Assembly: GCA_046757725.1 (NCBI GenBank)
Contig: JBHHYU010000014.1
Coordinates: 1-49,235, forward strand
Direction: 5' to 3'
Length of the DNA stretch: 49,235 nucleotides
Source of the DNA: JBHHYU01 sp046757725
GTDB taxonomy: Bacteria > Desulfobacterota > Binatia > UBA9968
Shown here: one piece after another, positions 36,054 to 44,612 of the stretch
Layout of the letters: each line of letters starts with the position of its first letter
Position numbering within the stretch: position 1 is the stretch's first letter
Program-made: the position numbers and the translations under genes
Notes under the pieces: generated by a model
The model's database searches: none
Told to the model about the DNA's origin: nothing
The model's input: the letters and a program-made list of their open reading frames with translations, nothing else

Positions 36054-37061
36054 ATGAATAATATCGGGAAGATCGCGAAATGGATGATTGCCGTTTTTCT
36101 GGTGGTAAGTGTCGTGGCCTGGTGCAGCCCGACGCGCGCGCAGCAGGCGATTCGCATCGGTACCTCGAGCATTGGCAGTGCATTCTATACCATTGCCATT
36201 GGCGCCTCTGAGGTCATCCGGAAGCACTCGGGGCTGAACACCACCGTTGAGACGGTCGGAGGGTCGTCGGCCAACATGCGCGGGCTTGGCGCCAAGAAGA
36301 TCGAGTTCGCCATGGCTAATGCCTTCGCAGCCTTCACATCCTTCAAGGGCACACACAACTTCAAGAAGCCGGTCAATGTCCGCTTGGTTATCCAGGGCCA
36401 GTCGAGCAACCGCTGGCTATTGCTCCGCAAGGGCGCAGGTATCAAGCGACTTCAGGATCTCGAGGGTCGCACTGTAATCGCCAAGCGGCGTGCGCTACCC
36501 GAGATCGCCCTGGTCATGAACGCCTTCCTCAAGGTATTCAATCTCGACAAGAAAAAGATCAACATCGTCGCGACTACCAATTCGCGGCAGGCGTACAAGG
36601 CCCTGAGGGTTGGAAGCGTCGACGCTGGCGTGATGCCGTTCAGCCGCAAATCCGCCGCCGTCCAGAAACCGATGCGCGATGGCGTGCTGGAGTTTTTCTA
36701 CACCTCAAAGAAAAAGCGTGATCAGATGCTTAACCACCTCCCACCGATGATGTGGGGTGCCACCTTTCCGGGCGGAACGTTCGAGGGACAGAAAAAGAAA
36801 CTGAACCTTCTCGGGATGAACGTCTATTTCATGACAAGGCCTGACGTATCGAACGAGACCGTGTACAAGGTGACCAAGGCGTTACTCGAGAACACCAAGG
36901 AATTTGCAACGTACCACCGAGCGGCACGGCTTTGGACGCTAAAGCGGGCGATGCGTCACGTGGCGCTTCCGTTCCATCCTGGCGCGATCAAATACTTCAA
37001 GGAGAAGGGCGTCTGGACCGCTGAGCACGAGGCGACTCAGAAAAAGCTCCTCAGCCGCTGA
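36054..37061 (+). CDS. TAXI-family TRAP transporter solute-binding protein
   Basis: 335 aa. Signal peptide (KWMIAVFLVVSVVAWC, cut near TRAQQ). The mature start IRIGTSSIGSAFYTIAIGAS is characteristic of TAXI proteins, as are VETVGGSSANMRGLGAKKIE, FAMANAFAAF, and LQDLEGRTVIAK. It captures a solute in the periplasm for the permease that follows. SD AAGGAGG lies shortly before the ATG. Known TAXI ligands are dicarboxylates and glutamate-like acids; here the UbiD genes downstream suggest an aromatic or unsaturated carboxylate (inference). Confidence 0.93.
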   Translation: MNNIGKIAKWMIAVFLVVSVVAWCSPTRAQQAIRIGTSSIGSAFYTIAIGASEVIRKHSGLNTTVETVGGSSANMRGLGAKKIEFAMANAFAAFTSFKGTHNFKKPVNVRLVIQGQSSNRWLLLRKGAGIKRLQDLEGRTVIAKRRALPEIALVMNAFLKVFNLDKKKINIVATTNSRQAYKALRVGSVDAGVMPFSRKSAAVQKPMRDGVLEFFYTSKKKRDQMLNHLPPMMWGATFPGGTFEGQKKKLNLLGMNVYFMTRPDVSNETVYKVTKALLENTKEFATYHRAARLWTLKRAMRHVALPFHPGAIKYFKEKGVWTAEHEATQKKLLSR

Positions 37062-37191
37062 GCTGCTTCTTTCGGAATACGTGGCCGGATGGGGAAACGG
37101 AACCGGCCATGGTTGTTGCATCGCCCGTGAGGTCGGCGAAAACCAGTCGGCGCATCACCGTTGAAAGCATAAAGACAGGATCAGGCCTACC

Positions 37192-39096
37192 ATGCAACGC
37201 CTGCCTTTCCTCATCGGTTTAACTTCCCTGATCGCCATTTACCACTTAGTGGTGGTAGCGCAGCTCCCCACCTGGTTCCGAATCTTTATCCCGAACCAGG
37301 TACACCTCGCGGCCAGCATCTCCTCCGCGATGGTGCTTATTTTCACACTGCTACGGGCCCGCGGCAGACGGCACGGCGAGGACGTCCAGGCCGAGGCTCG
37401 GCTGCGCCATGTACCATGGTATGACTTTCTCATAATGGCCTCGGGCCTCATCGGGGCCGGTTATGTCATCTTTTTCCACGAGAATATCCTCGACTACGGG
37501 GAGTATGGCTTCCTCGACACGAAGGGCATCGTTCTATCCCTGATGCTGGCGGTGCCCGTCCTCGAGGCGGTGCGGCGGACGACCGGCTGGGCGCTGCCGA
37601 TCATCATTCTATTCTTCGTCCTGATCACGATTTTCCAGCAATACCTCCCGGGTCTCTTATACGGGCGAGGTTATCCGCTCGACCGTCTCCTCTACAGTGC
37701 GTACGTTGGTAACGCCGGCATCTTCGGCCTCCCGCTTGGAATCGCAGCCAACATTGTCATCGTGTTTCTGATCTTCGGCGCGCTCATGGATGCAGCCGGT
37801 GCCAGCCAATGGTTCATGAACGTAGCGCTCGCGCTTACCGGCTGGTCCCGTGGGGGACCGGCCAAGGCGGCCGTAGTAGCGAGCGCCATGTTTGGCTCGA
37901 TCTCGGGCTCGCCGTCGGGCAACTCAGCAACCACCGGTGTCTTTACCATTCCCATGATGAAGACCATCGGCTACAGCCCAGCCTTTGCTGCAGCGGTCGA
38001 AGCGGTGGCCTCGACCGGTGGCATGATCCTGCCGCCGGTGATGGGCGCAATCGCATTCCTCATGGCGGAATGGATCGAGGTGTCCTACGCATCGGTTGTT
38101 ATCGCAGCTACCGTGCCGGCTGTCCTCTACTTCCTGATCGTCTTCGTCTCGGTCCATTTACAGGCATGTAAAGACGGTATCCAGGCGCTGCCACGGGCTG
38201 AGCTGCCGGAGTTGTGGCCGGCATTCATTCGTGGCTGGTATTACCTGATCCCTTTCATAGCGCTCATCTACTTCCTGGTCATCAAGTCGTATCCCCCGGG
38301 TATGGCGGGCATCTACACGTGCGGATTTGTACTGGTGACAAGTTTTTTCTCACGTGATCGCTCGAACTGGCTAACGCCGCGGCGTATCGTGGAGGCCTTC
38401 GATGAGGCTGTTCGGCGCTGGATCGCAATTGCCACCATCACCGCCTCAGTAGGCATTATGATCGGCGCGCTTGAGCTTTCGGGAGTCGGGATTAAAATCT
38501 CGCGTTTCATCGTCGATCTGGCTGGTGGAAACCTGCCACTGACGTTGCTGTTTGTCGGTATCGTCAGCCTGATCGTTGGCATGGGCCTCGATGCAACACC
38601 GGCCTATATTACCCTGGCCACTCTGATGGCCCCGGCGTTGATTCGCCTCGGCGTGTCCGACATCGCAGCACACCTCTTCGTGATCTACTGGGGGCTGGCT
38701 TCTTTCTATACGCCGCCAACGTGCATTGCGGTGTTTGTGACCTCCAGCATCGCTGGCAGCAGGGTGTGGGAAACCGGCCGGGAGGCGGTCAATCTCGGCA
38801 TCGCCGCTTTCTTGATCCCCTTTGCCTTCGTTTTCAATGACGGGCTTCTGTTCCACGGAAGCGTCGAACACATCTTCCTCGCCATCGTGACGTCAACGGT
38901 CGGCGCTGTGCTGCTGGCCGCGGGTGTTCGCGGCTACTTTTTCAGGAATCTTAATCTGCTCCAGCGGCTGGTTGTTTTCGCCAGCGGGCTGCTTTTTATT
39001 GCACCGGGGGTTACGATGCCGCTTCTGGGGACGGTCCTGGCCGCCTTTGCGTACAGCGTGCCGTTTTTGTGGCCGCACGCCGAGCGCTCCACGTAG
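37192..39096 (+). CDS. TRAP transporter fused permease (DctQM type, TAXI system)
   Basis: 634 aa with about 15-17 hydrophobic helices. The N-terminal four-helix part (DctQ-like) runs to roughly residue 150. The DctM-like part contains FGALMDAAGASQWFMNVALA, SAMFGSISGSPSGNSATTGV, STGGMILPPVMGAIAFLMAE, and in the second half VGMGLDATPAYITLATLMAP and YWGLASFYTPPTCIAVF. It is the sodium- or proton-driven membrane unit for the preceding binding protein; TAXI systems typically have this fusion. The gap to the binding-protein gene is 130 bp. Confidence 0.93.
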   Translation: MQRLPFLIGLTSLIAIYHLVVVAQLPTWFRIFIPNQVHLAASISSAMVLIFTLLRARGRRHGEDVQAEARLRHVPWYDFLIMASGLIGAGYVIFFHENILDYGEYGFLDTKGIVLSLMLAVPVLEAVRRTTGWALPIIILFFVLITIFQQYLPGLLYGRGYPLDRLLYSAYVGNAGIFGLPLGIAANIVIVFLIFGALMDAAGASQWFMNVALALTGWSRGGPAKAAVVASAMFGSISGSPSGNSATTGVFTIPMMKTIGYSPAFAAAVEAVASTGGMILPPVMGAIAFLMAEWIEVSYASVVIAATVPAVLYFLIVFVSVHLQACKDGIQALPRAELPELWPAFIRGWYYLIPFIALIYFLVIKSYPPGMAGIYTCGFVLVTSFFSRDRSNWLTPRRIVEAFDEAVRRWIAIATITASVGIMIGALELSGVGIKISRFIVDLAGGNLPLTLLFVGIVSLIVGMGLDATPAYITLATLMAPALIRLGVSDIAAHLFVIYWGLASFYTPPTCIAVFVTSSIAGSRVWETGREAVNLGIAAFLIPFAFVFNDGLLFHGSVEHIFLAIVTSTVGAVLLAAGVRGYFFRNLNLLQRLVVFASGLLFIAPGVTMPLLGTVLAAFAYSVPFLWPHAERST

Positions 39097-39295
39097 GAAG
39101 ATAGGTCTAAAATCCTGGTATAGGGCCGGACCGTCGCTGGTTGATTGCTTGTTAAAAGCGAGGTAAACACACCTTTGATGGGATGAAGAAGAAAGGCGGC
39201 CGTGGGCCTATGCCTAAAGTCTCACTCGAGCGGCCTTGTCGGGGGTGGCAGGGTTAGCATCACCGAGTGAACAGGATGTGTCGCGGAGTATTTGT

Positions 39296-40723
39296 ATGGG
39301 CAAAGATCTTAGGGACTTCCTGGAAGAGCTTGAAGAGCGGCTACCTTTTGATTTTGTGCGCGTTGAGCGATCTGTCTCTCCTAAACAGTTCGAGGTGACC
39401 GCCCTGCTGCAGCATCTCGAGGACCAGAAAAAGTTTCCGGTTTTACTTTTCGAAAGGCCGCTGGATCTTGACGGCAAACCATCCGCTTTTCCGCTGCTGA
39501 GCAATGTCTTTGCGACCCGCCGCCGTTGCGCTCTGTCTCTGGGTATGAAACCAGGTGAGGAAGGATTGCCCCTGAGCCTGGAATACGCGCGCCGTGAGGA
39601 TCTATTGCTTGCGCCGGTGACCATTCCCGCGAGCGAGGCGCCGGTCAAACAAGTTATCAAGCAAGGTAATGACACGAATATCTTCAAGCTACCCGTGGTG
39701 CGACACCATGCGATGGACCCTGCCCCCTACATCGACATGACGCCGGTCATGAAGGACCCCGACGAAGGCTTTTACAACATAGCTTTCCAGCGCAACATGG
39801 TGAAAGGTCCAAAAAAGCTTGGCCTCCACATGTCACCCAGGCACAATTGGCAAATCCACCGTAAATATGAAGAAAAGAACCAACCCACACCGGTCGCCAT
39901 CGTGATCAGTCATCACCCCGCTTTTTATTTGGGTGCGCTAAACGTCTCCCCTTTCGGCGTCGACGATTACGCCCGCGTTGGTGCCATCATGGGAGTACCA
40001 CTCCGACTCGCCGCTTCGGAGACTCTGGGAAAAGATTTTATGGTACCAGCGGATGCGGAGATGGTCATTGAGGGTTACGTGCTTCCCAATGTGAAAGAGG
40101 TGGAAGGACCCTTCGGAGAATTCACCGGCTACTACGGCCCGCAACGGCTGCGCAACGTTATCGAGGTCTCTGCCATTACCCATCGCCGCGATGCCATTTT
40201 TCAGCATATTTTTACCGGCCACCGAGACACCTGGGTGCTTGGTGGAATTCCCAAAGAGGGAAGTCTCTTTAACCTTATTCGCGGGATTGTACCGACGGTC
40301 AAAGCAGTCCATTTCCCCATTTCGGGTAGCTGTCGTTTTAACTGCTACATCTCCATTGATAAGAAGGTCGATGGTGAGACCAAGCAGGCGGCGCTCGCCG
40401 CGCTCGGGGGTTGCGATTTCGTAAAACACGTTGTCGTCGTCGACGCTGACATTAACATTTACAATGAGGAAGAAGTCATGTGGGCAATGGCCACTCGGAT
40501 GCAGGCCGACCAGGACCTGGACATCATAAAAAATGTTAAGGGAAACACGCTGGACCCTTCGCAGACCGACAACATCATGACCGCGAAAATGATTATTGAT
40601 GCCACCCGCCCGGTCCAGCGGCCCTATGAAGCCCGTGTAGCGGTTCCAAAAGCGGCGATGGAGAAAACACGGCTGGAGGATTTCATTCCACGTTCGGTAG
40701 TCGACCGTCTCCCCAAGGTCTGA
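39296..40723 (+). CDS. UbiD-family prenylated-FMN decarboxylase (first copy)
   Basis: 475 aa. Landmarks: KDLRDFLEELEERLPFDFVR, KFPVLLFERP, NVFATRRRCALSLGM, RNMVKGPKKLGLHMSPRHNW (substrate/prFMN side), VAIVISHHPAFYLGA, PADAEMVIEGYVLP, and EVEGPFGEFTGYYG, which carries the conserved catalytic glutamates. UbiD enzymes reversibly decarboxylate aromatic or alpha,beta-unsaturated acids using prFMN made by UbiX; no ubiX is in this window. I prefer ATG 39296 because it begins the conserved part; a TTG at 39236 is possible. It is followed after 19 bases by a zinc-ribbon gene and then a second UbiD. Confidence 0.92.
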   Translation: MGKDLRDFLEELEERLPFDFVRVERSVSPKQFEVTALLQHLEDQKKFPVLLFERPLDLDGKPSAFPLLSNVFATRRRCALSLGMKPGEEGLPLSLEYARREDLLLAPVTIPASEAPVKQVIKQGNDTNIFKLPVVRHHAMDPAPYIDMTPVMKDPDEGFYNIAFQRNMVKGPKKLGLHMSPRHNWQIHRKYEEKNQPTPVAIVISHHPAFYLGALNVSPFGVDDYARVGAIMGVPLRLAASETLGKDFMVPADAEMVIEGYVLPNVKEVEGPFGEFTGYYGPQRLRNVIEVSAITHRRDAIFQHIFTGHRDTWVLGGIPKEGSLFNLIRGIVPTVKAVHFPISGSCRFNCYISIDKKVDGETKQAALAALGGCDFVKHVVVVDADINIYNEEEVMWAMATRMQADQDLDIIKNVKGNTLDPSQTDNIMTAKMIIDATRPVQRPYEARVAVPKAAMEKTRLEDFIPRSVVDRLPKV

Positions 40724-40742
40724 TGCCAGGAGGAAAAGAGTC

Positions 40743-40892
40743 GTGACAAAAATTTTTTGGGTGACCTGCCCTCGTTGCAATGGCGACTTTTATTGTCACT
40801 GGCGAGAGCTACGGCACAAGAACATTAAGCTCCTCTGCCCCTATTGCAGTTACCAGTTTTTGGATGAGGAGAGCCCAAGAATCGTCGAGTAG
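40743..40892 (+). CDS. Small zinc-ribbon protein between two UbiD genes
   Basis: 49 aa from GTG 40743, with a strong SD AGGAGG nine bases upstream (40728-40733). It has two CxxC knuckles, CPRC (9-12) and CPYC (32-35), with an additional Cys18-His19 pair and a basic helix (HWRELRHKNIKLL) between them. This is a rubredoxin-like or zinc-ribbon mini-protein. Position between two UbiD-family genes suggests a small accessory or third subunit, as in decarboxylases with small third subunits. The frame of the downstream UbiD that runs through this region (from 40780) is not coding here. Confidence 0.8.
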   Translation: MTKIFWVTCPRCNGDFYCHWRELRHKNIKLLCPYCSYQFLDEESPRIVE

Positions 40893-41004
40893 GAATCACT
40901 CTATCCATGACACAAGCGCTGCAAATCTATTGCAATCCAGGCAAATTAACTCAACCGCGGGTTTACCTAAGGATCGAGAAATTCTGTTGGAGGTGAATCG
41001 CATC

Positions 41005-42387
41005 GTGACCGAATTGCGGAGCTTTATCGAAAAAATCAGGCAGGGATCTCCTGAGGATGTCCTAACCATCACAAAAGAGGTGGATCCTCGATTCGAAATC
41101 ACGGCTCTGGTGGTCAAGCTGGAGCAAGAGAAGCGGTTCCCTATCTTAATCTTTGAAAATGTCAAAGGTACCCAATTTCATGTCGTGACAAATGTGCACG
41201 CTTCGCGCCGACGACTGGCTTCGGCCATTGGTAGTGACCCGCGGAGTGCCGTGGCAAACTATCTGCGGAGAATCGAGCACCCAATCCAACCCAAAGAGGT
41301 CGATACCGGGCCCGTCAAAGAAGTCATTCTAAAGGGAGACCAGGTGGATTTGCATGCCCTCCCACAAATCGTCCACCATCAAGGGGATGCTGGGCCTTAT
41401 CTGACGGGTGCCATTACCCTCGCTAGGGATCCCCTGAGCGGCCGCCTCAACTGTAGTTTCAATCGCCTAATGTTTCTGGATAAGAACCACACCTCCATCC
41501 ATCTTACGCTGGCCAAGCACCTCTGGGAGTTCTATACCAATGCGGAAAAAATGAAGCAGCCCCTCAAGGTCGCCGTCATCTTGGGAGCCCATCCCGCCTG
41601 GTGTTTGGGAGCGTTGAATATCGGCTCTATTGACGAAGAGGAGTTTTACCTCATGGGAGCGCTGGCGAGCGAACCTATGGAGGTCGTGCCTGCAGAGACC
41701 CTGGACCTAAAGGTCCCCGCCCGAGCCGAGATGATCCTGGAAGGAGAGATTCTCCCGTTAGAAAGAGTGGACGAGGGGCCATTCGGGGAGTTCACCGGGT
41801 ACTCTCTGGGTAGCCGCAAGAGGGAGATCTTTTACGTCAAGACCGTTACCCGACGTAAGGATGCCTTTTTGCATGACATTTCCGTGGGGCACCTGGACCA
41901 CCTGCTACTGTCCACTATTCCAATGGAAGCCAATCTCTTCCGGTCCGTGAAGGCCATGGTCCCCTCTGTGAAGGCGGTCCGGATTCCGGCGCCGTTTACT
42001 GTTTATGTCTCCATAGAGAAAAAGACCGAGGGGCAAGGAAAAAACGCTATCCTCGCGGTCCTCGGCTCCGATTTTTACATAAAGCATGTGATCGTAGTTG
42101 ACCACGATATTGATATCTTTAACGACCAGCGGGTGCAGTGGGCAGTGGGCACGCGGTGCCAGGCAGACCGGGATGTAACCATCATCAGCAATGTAGGAGG
42201 CTCGGATCTCGATCCTTCTGACTCGCGGGACGGTGTGACGGCCAAGATGGGGATTGACGCCACAGCGAAACCTCGTTTGGACGCTTTCACGCCGAGGCAC
42301 AGGGTTCCCAAGGAGGTTTTCGAACGGCTGGAGCTGAAAGACTTGGTTCCCGCTTCCCGGCCAAAACCAAAAGGCGGGAAGCGTTAA
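41005..42387 (+). CDS. UbiD-family prenylated-FMN decarboxylase (second copy)
   Basis: 460 aa. LRSFIEKIRQ, DPRFEITALVVKLEQEKRFP, ILIFENVKG, NVHASRRRLASAIG, CSFNRLMFLDKNHTSIHLTL, VAVILGAHPAWCLGALNIG, PARAEMILEGEILP and RVDEGPFGEFTGYSLG mark a complete UbiD. It differs clearly from the first copy, so the two may form a hetero-oligomer or take different substrates. I chose GTG 41005 (GGAGG 11 bases upstream) because the open frame back to 40780 overlaps the zinc-ribbon gene and shows no similarity. It ends in a basic tail (RPKPKGGKR). Confidence 0.9.
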   Translation: MTELRSFIEKIRQGSPEDVLTITKEVDPRFEITALVVKLEQEKRFPILIFENVKGTQFHVVTNVHASRRRLASAIGSDPRSAVANYLRRIEHPIQPKEVDTGPVKEVILKGDQVDLHALPQIVHHQGDAGPYLTGAITLARDPLSGRLNCSFNRLMFLDKNHTSIHLTLAKHLWEFYTNAEKMKQPLKVAVILGAHPAWCLGALNIGSIDEEEFYLMGALASEPMEVVPAETLDLKVPARAEMILEGEILPLERVDEGPFGEFTGYSLGSRKREIFYVKTVTRRKDAFLHDISVGHLDHLLLSTIPMEANLFRSVKAMVPSVKAVRIPAPFTVYVSIEKKTEGQGKNAILAVLGSDFYIKHVIVVDHDIDIFNDQRVQWAVGTRCQADRDVTIISNVGGSDLDPSDSRDGVTAKMGIDATAKPRLDAFTPRHRVPKEVFERLELKDLVPASRPKPKGGKR

Positions 42388-42653
42388 CACTCTCTCATCG
42401 CCCTTGGCCGGCGTCAGAGCTAGAAACTGAATGTGTAAGTCCGAACTTCGCCTCTAAAAAACTTTTCTGTTAAAGCTAACCTCGCTGCGGTCTCGCCTAG
42501 AACTTTCTTTTCACGCATGCCGAACTCCAGAGAGAAAAACGCAAGCCCCGCGGTAAGAGCGTGCCGGAAGCCCGGCTATGTGATCATCACCCAAAGAATT
42601 TCCTTCATGTCACGTTTGTGCAATTGCGCAAATAGGCAACTACATCAATGGAA
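42388..42653. other. Gene-free stretch downstream of the UbiD unit
   Basis: No gene seen. It contains the palindrome TTGCGCAA (42624-42631), just upstream of the -10 box of the next gene and therefore near the -35 position; it could be an operator. Confidence 0.3.
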
Positions 42654-42705
42654 TATAATCTGAATCGTATGCTCCGGCAATGTCTTGCTAGAGCATACAA
42701 GGAGG
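42654..42705 (+). promoter_or_regulatory. Consensus -10, 5'-terminal hairpin and SD of the cyclase lipoprotein gene
   Basis: A perfect -10 TATAAT (42654-42659) is followed seven bases later by a 32-base hairpin (42667-42698): outer stem GTATGCTC / GAGCATAC, one C-A mismatch and one G-U pair, inner stem GCAA / TTGC, tetraloop TGTC. The SD AAGGAGG starts at 42699, right after the hairpin. The expected mRNA start coincides with the foot of the hairpin. No clear -35 is present. Confidence 0.6.
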
Positions 42706-42711
42706 CAACTT

Positions 42712-43677
42712 ATGACACGGATGTTATTGTGTAGGCTCGCAGTGGTACTGGCCACGCTTTTGGTAGCGGCATGCGAGAGCACGACTCCGTCCACACCTGT
42801 GCCAACGGAGACAACACCATCGGCCGTCTCCTCGCACGGCCTCGGTTTGTGGCAGATTTACGATCAATCGCTCAAGAACGCGAAATATATCGACCTCACT
42901 CACACAGTGACACCGTCTATTCCGGTGTGGCAAGGCTTTGGCCCGTCCAAATTTGGACCTGCTGTGAATCCGAATACGCATAAGCCCTACCAGTACGCGA
43001 AGGATGGTTTTGAGGCTACCCAATACAATCTCTCCACGGACCAACTCGGCACCCAGCTTGACGCACCGGCCCATTGGGCGCCGGAATATCCCGCCATCGA
43101 TGAGTTGCCGGCCACGTATGCGCTGCGACCACTGGCAGTGATCCCGATAGTCGACCAGGTCGTGAGGAATCCCGAGTATCACCTCCAGGTCTCTGATATC
43201 GAACATTGGGAGACAAAGAACGGGAAGGTTCCTGCTGGATCGGTGGTGATGGTCCGATCCGATTGGTCAAAAGACTGGCCCAATCCCGAGCTGGCCACGC
43301 AGAAGGTCTTTCCCGGCGTGTCGTTAGACGCGCTCAAGTTCCTGCACCTGCAGCGCCACATCCTATTTCACGGGCACGAGCCGTTGGACACCGATACGAC
43401 CCCGAAGCTCGAGGGGGAATATTGGCTTATGCACCATGGCTACGCTCAAGCCGAAGGGGTCGCTAACCTCGACCAAGTACCAGAGACAGGTTGCCTCGTT
43501 GCCATCGGGTATCCTAAATTCGCAGGCGGCCTGGGCGGCTATGCGCGCTATATAGCGATCTGTCCGGCAGACTGGAAGCATGGCGTTTCGGTGGGCGAGG
43601 TGGCGGAGGCGCCGCTGCCCAAGAGCGCCAAGAGCCTACGGTGGGATGCCGAGCAACGCGTGCGCGTTCGCAAGTAG
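42712..43677 (+). CDS. Cyclase-family (kynurenine formamidase-like) lipoprotein
   Basis: 321 aa. Lipoprotein signal with lipobox LVAAC (Cys near residue 20), then a low-complexity Thr/Pro linker, so it is anchored in the envelope. The cyclase domain has KYIDLTHTVTPSIPVWQGFG, and in place of HxGTHxDxPxH it reads QLGTQLDAPAHW: the two first histidines are glutamine, as in a known subgroup of the family. VMVRSDWSKDWPN and FHGHEPLDTDTTPKLEGEYW follow. The family hydrolyses amides or lactones. Start ATG 42712 with AAGGAGG upstream; an earlier in-frame codon at 42685 lies inside the leader hairpin. Confidence 0.85.
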   Translation: MTRMLLCRLAVVLATLLVAACESTTPSTPVPTETTPSAVSSHGLGLWQIYDQSLKNAKYIDLTHTVTPSIPVWQGFGPSKFGPAVNPNTHKPYQYAKDGFEATQYNLSTDQLGTQLDAPAHWAPEYPAIDELPATYALRPLAVIPIVDQVVRNPEYHLQVSDIEHWETKNGKVPAGSVVMVRSDWSKDWPNPELATQKVFPGVSLDALKFLHLQRHILFHGHEPLDTDTTPKLEGEYWLMHHGYAQAEGVANLDQVPETGCLVAIGYPKFAGGLGGYARYIAICPADWKHGVSVGEVAEAPLPKSAKSLRWDAEQRVRVRK

Positions 43678-43778
43678 TAGTGTGGATTAACGGTTGACTT
43701 TGAGGATCTACCAAGTTTTGGTATGGATGGACTTATACTCCCCGGCGGTCTTGGCCGCCTCGAAAGATAAAAACAAAA

Positions 43779-44542
43779 GTGAAAAAATCGTTGAACCTTA
43801 AGGCCTTGTTTCACCCCCGTTCGGAAGCGTTGATCGGGGCCTCTACGGAGCCAACCAAGCTTAGCGGTAGGCCGTTTCGCTTTTTCCTGGAGTTCGGCTA
43901 TGCGGGAAGCCTCTATCCTGTCAACCCGAAATACCAGGAGATCGCGGGGGTTTGGCCAGAAATAATGCGGAGGCTCAATCCCTGGCCAGTGGCATTGGCG
44001 GCCCTGTAGTCCTGAAGGTCTCCTCCCCGGACCTGCTCCACAAGACGGAGGCCGGGGTGATCCGGTTAGGCCTTAACAGCCCAGAGGAAGTGGAATGCGC
44101 TTTTGAGGAGATTCTTGAGCAGGCCAAGAAGTGGGATCCGGAAGCACAATTGGATGGCGTCTTGGTGGAGGAGATGATCGGCGGAGAGGTGAGGGAAGTC
44201 ATCGTGGGAACACGGGTTGACCCGCGCTTTGGGCCTGCTGTAACTTTCGGCCTCGGGGGAATTTTCGTAGAGGCTATCAGAGACTTCGTCGTTTGGCCGG
44301 CTCCGCTGACATTGGAGGAGGCACGGGAGATGATCCAGCGAATTCGCGGTTACCGCATCCTGACGGCTGTCCGAGGTCGCCCGGCCGGCGATCTGGAGGC
44401 ACTAGCACGAGTCCTATGCCGGGTTGGACAACTCGCCTACCAGTGGCAGGAACGAATAGCTGAAGTGGAGATCAATCCTCTCTTTGTGTTGCCGGCGGGC
44501 TCCGGCACAATGGTGGGCGACGCTCTGGTTGCCCTGCGGTAG
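43779..44542 (+). pseudogene. Acetyl/acyl-CoA synthetase (ADP-forming) gene with large internal deletion
   Basis: The first 55 codons encode the N-terminal CoA-binding domain (LFHPRSEALIGASTEPTKLS, RFFLEFGYAGSLYPVNPKYQ). Around 43945-43955 the frame shifts, and from there another frame encodes the C-terminal ATP-grasp domain (GGPVVLKVSSPDLLHKTEAG, VEEMIGGEVREVIVGTRVD, FGLGGIFVEAIRD, AEVEINPLFVLP). A complete protein has about 700 residues; some 450 in the middle, including the catalytic-histidine domain, are missing. The joined product would be nonfunctional. Confidence 0.85.
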
Positions 44543-44612
44543 AAACTTTATAATCGCTACGGACTGTCGAAACGTATGCCAAAAACCTCTATGCTTAGGG
44601 TCGATCACGAAA

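Noticed and set aside
40907..40996. 29-codon ORF starting with ATG before the second UbiD
   Set aside because: No SD and no recognisable feature; it may only be a chance frame.
40780..41004. N-terminal extension of the second UbiD frame
   Set aside because: It overlaps the zinc-ribbon gene, has no UbiD similarity and no SD; GTG 41005 fits the family start.
43045..43080. Loss of zinc histidines in the cyclase lipoprotein as evidence of inactivity
   Set aside because: Gln at both positions is, to my knowledge, common in a large subgroup of the family, so it is not a sign of decay.
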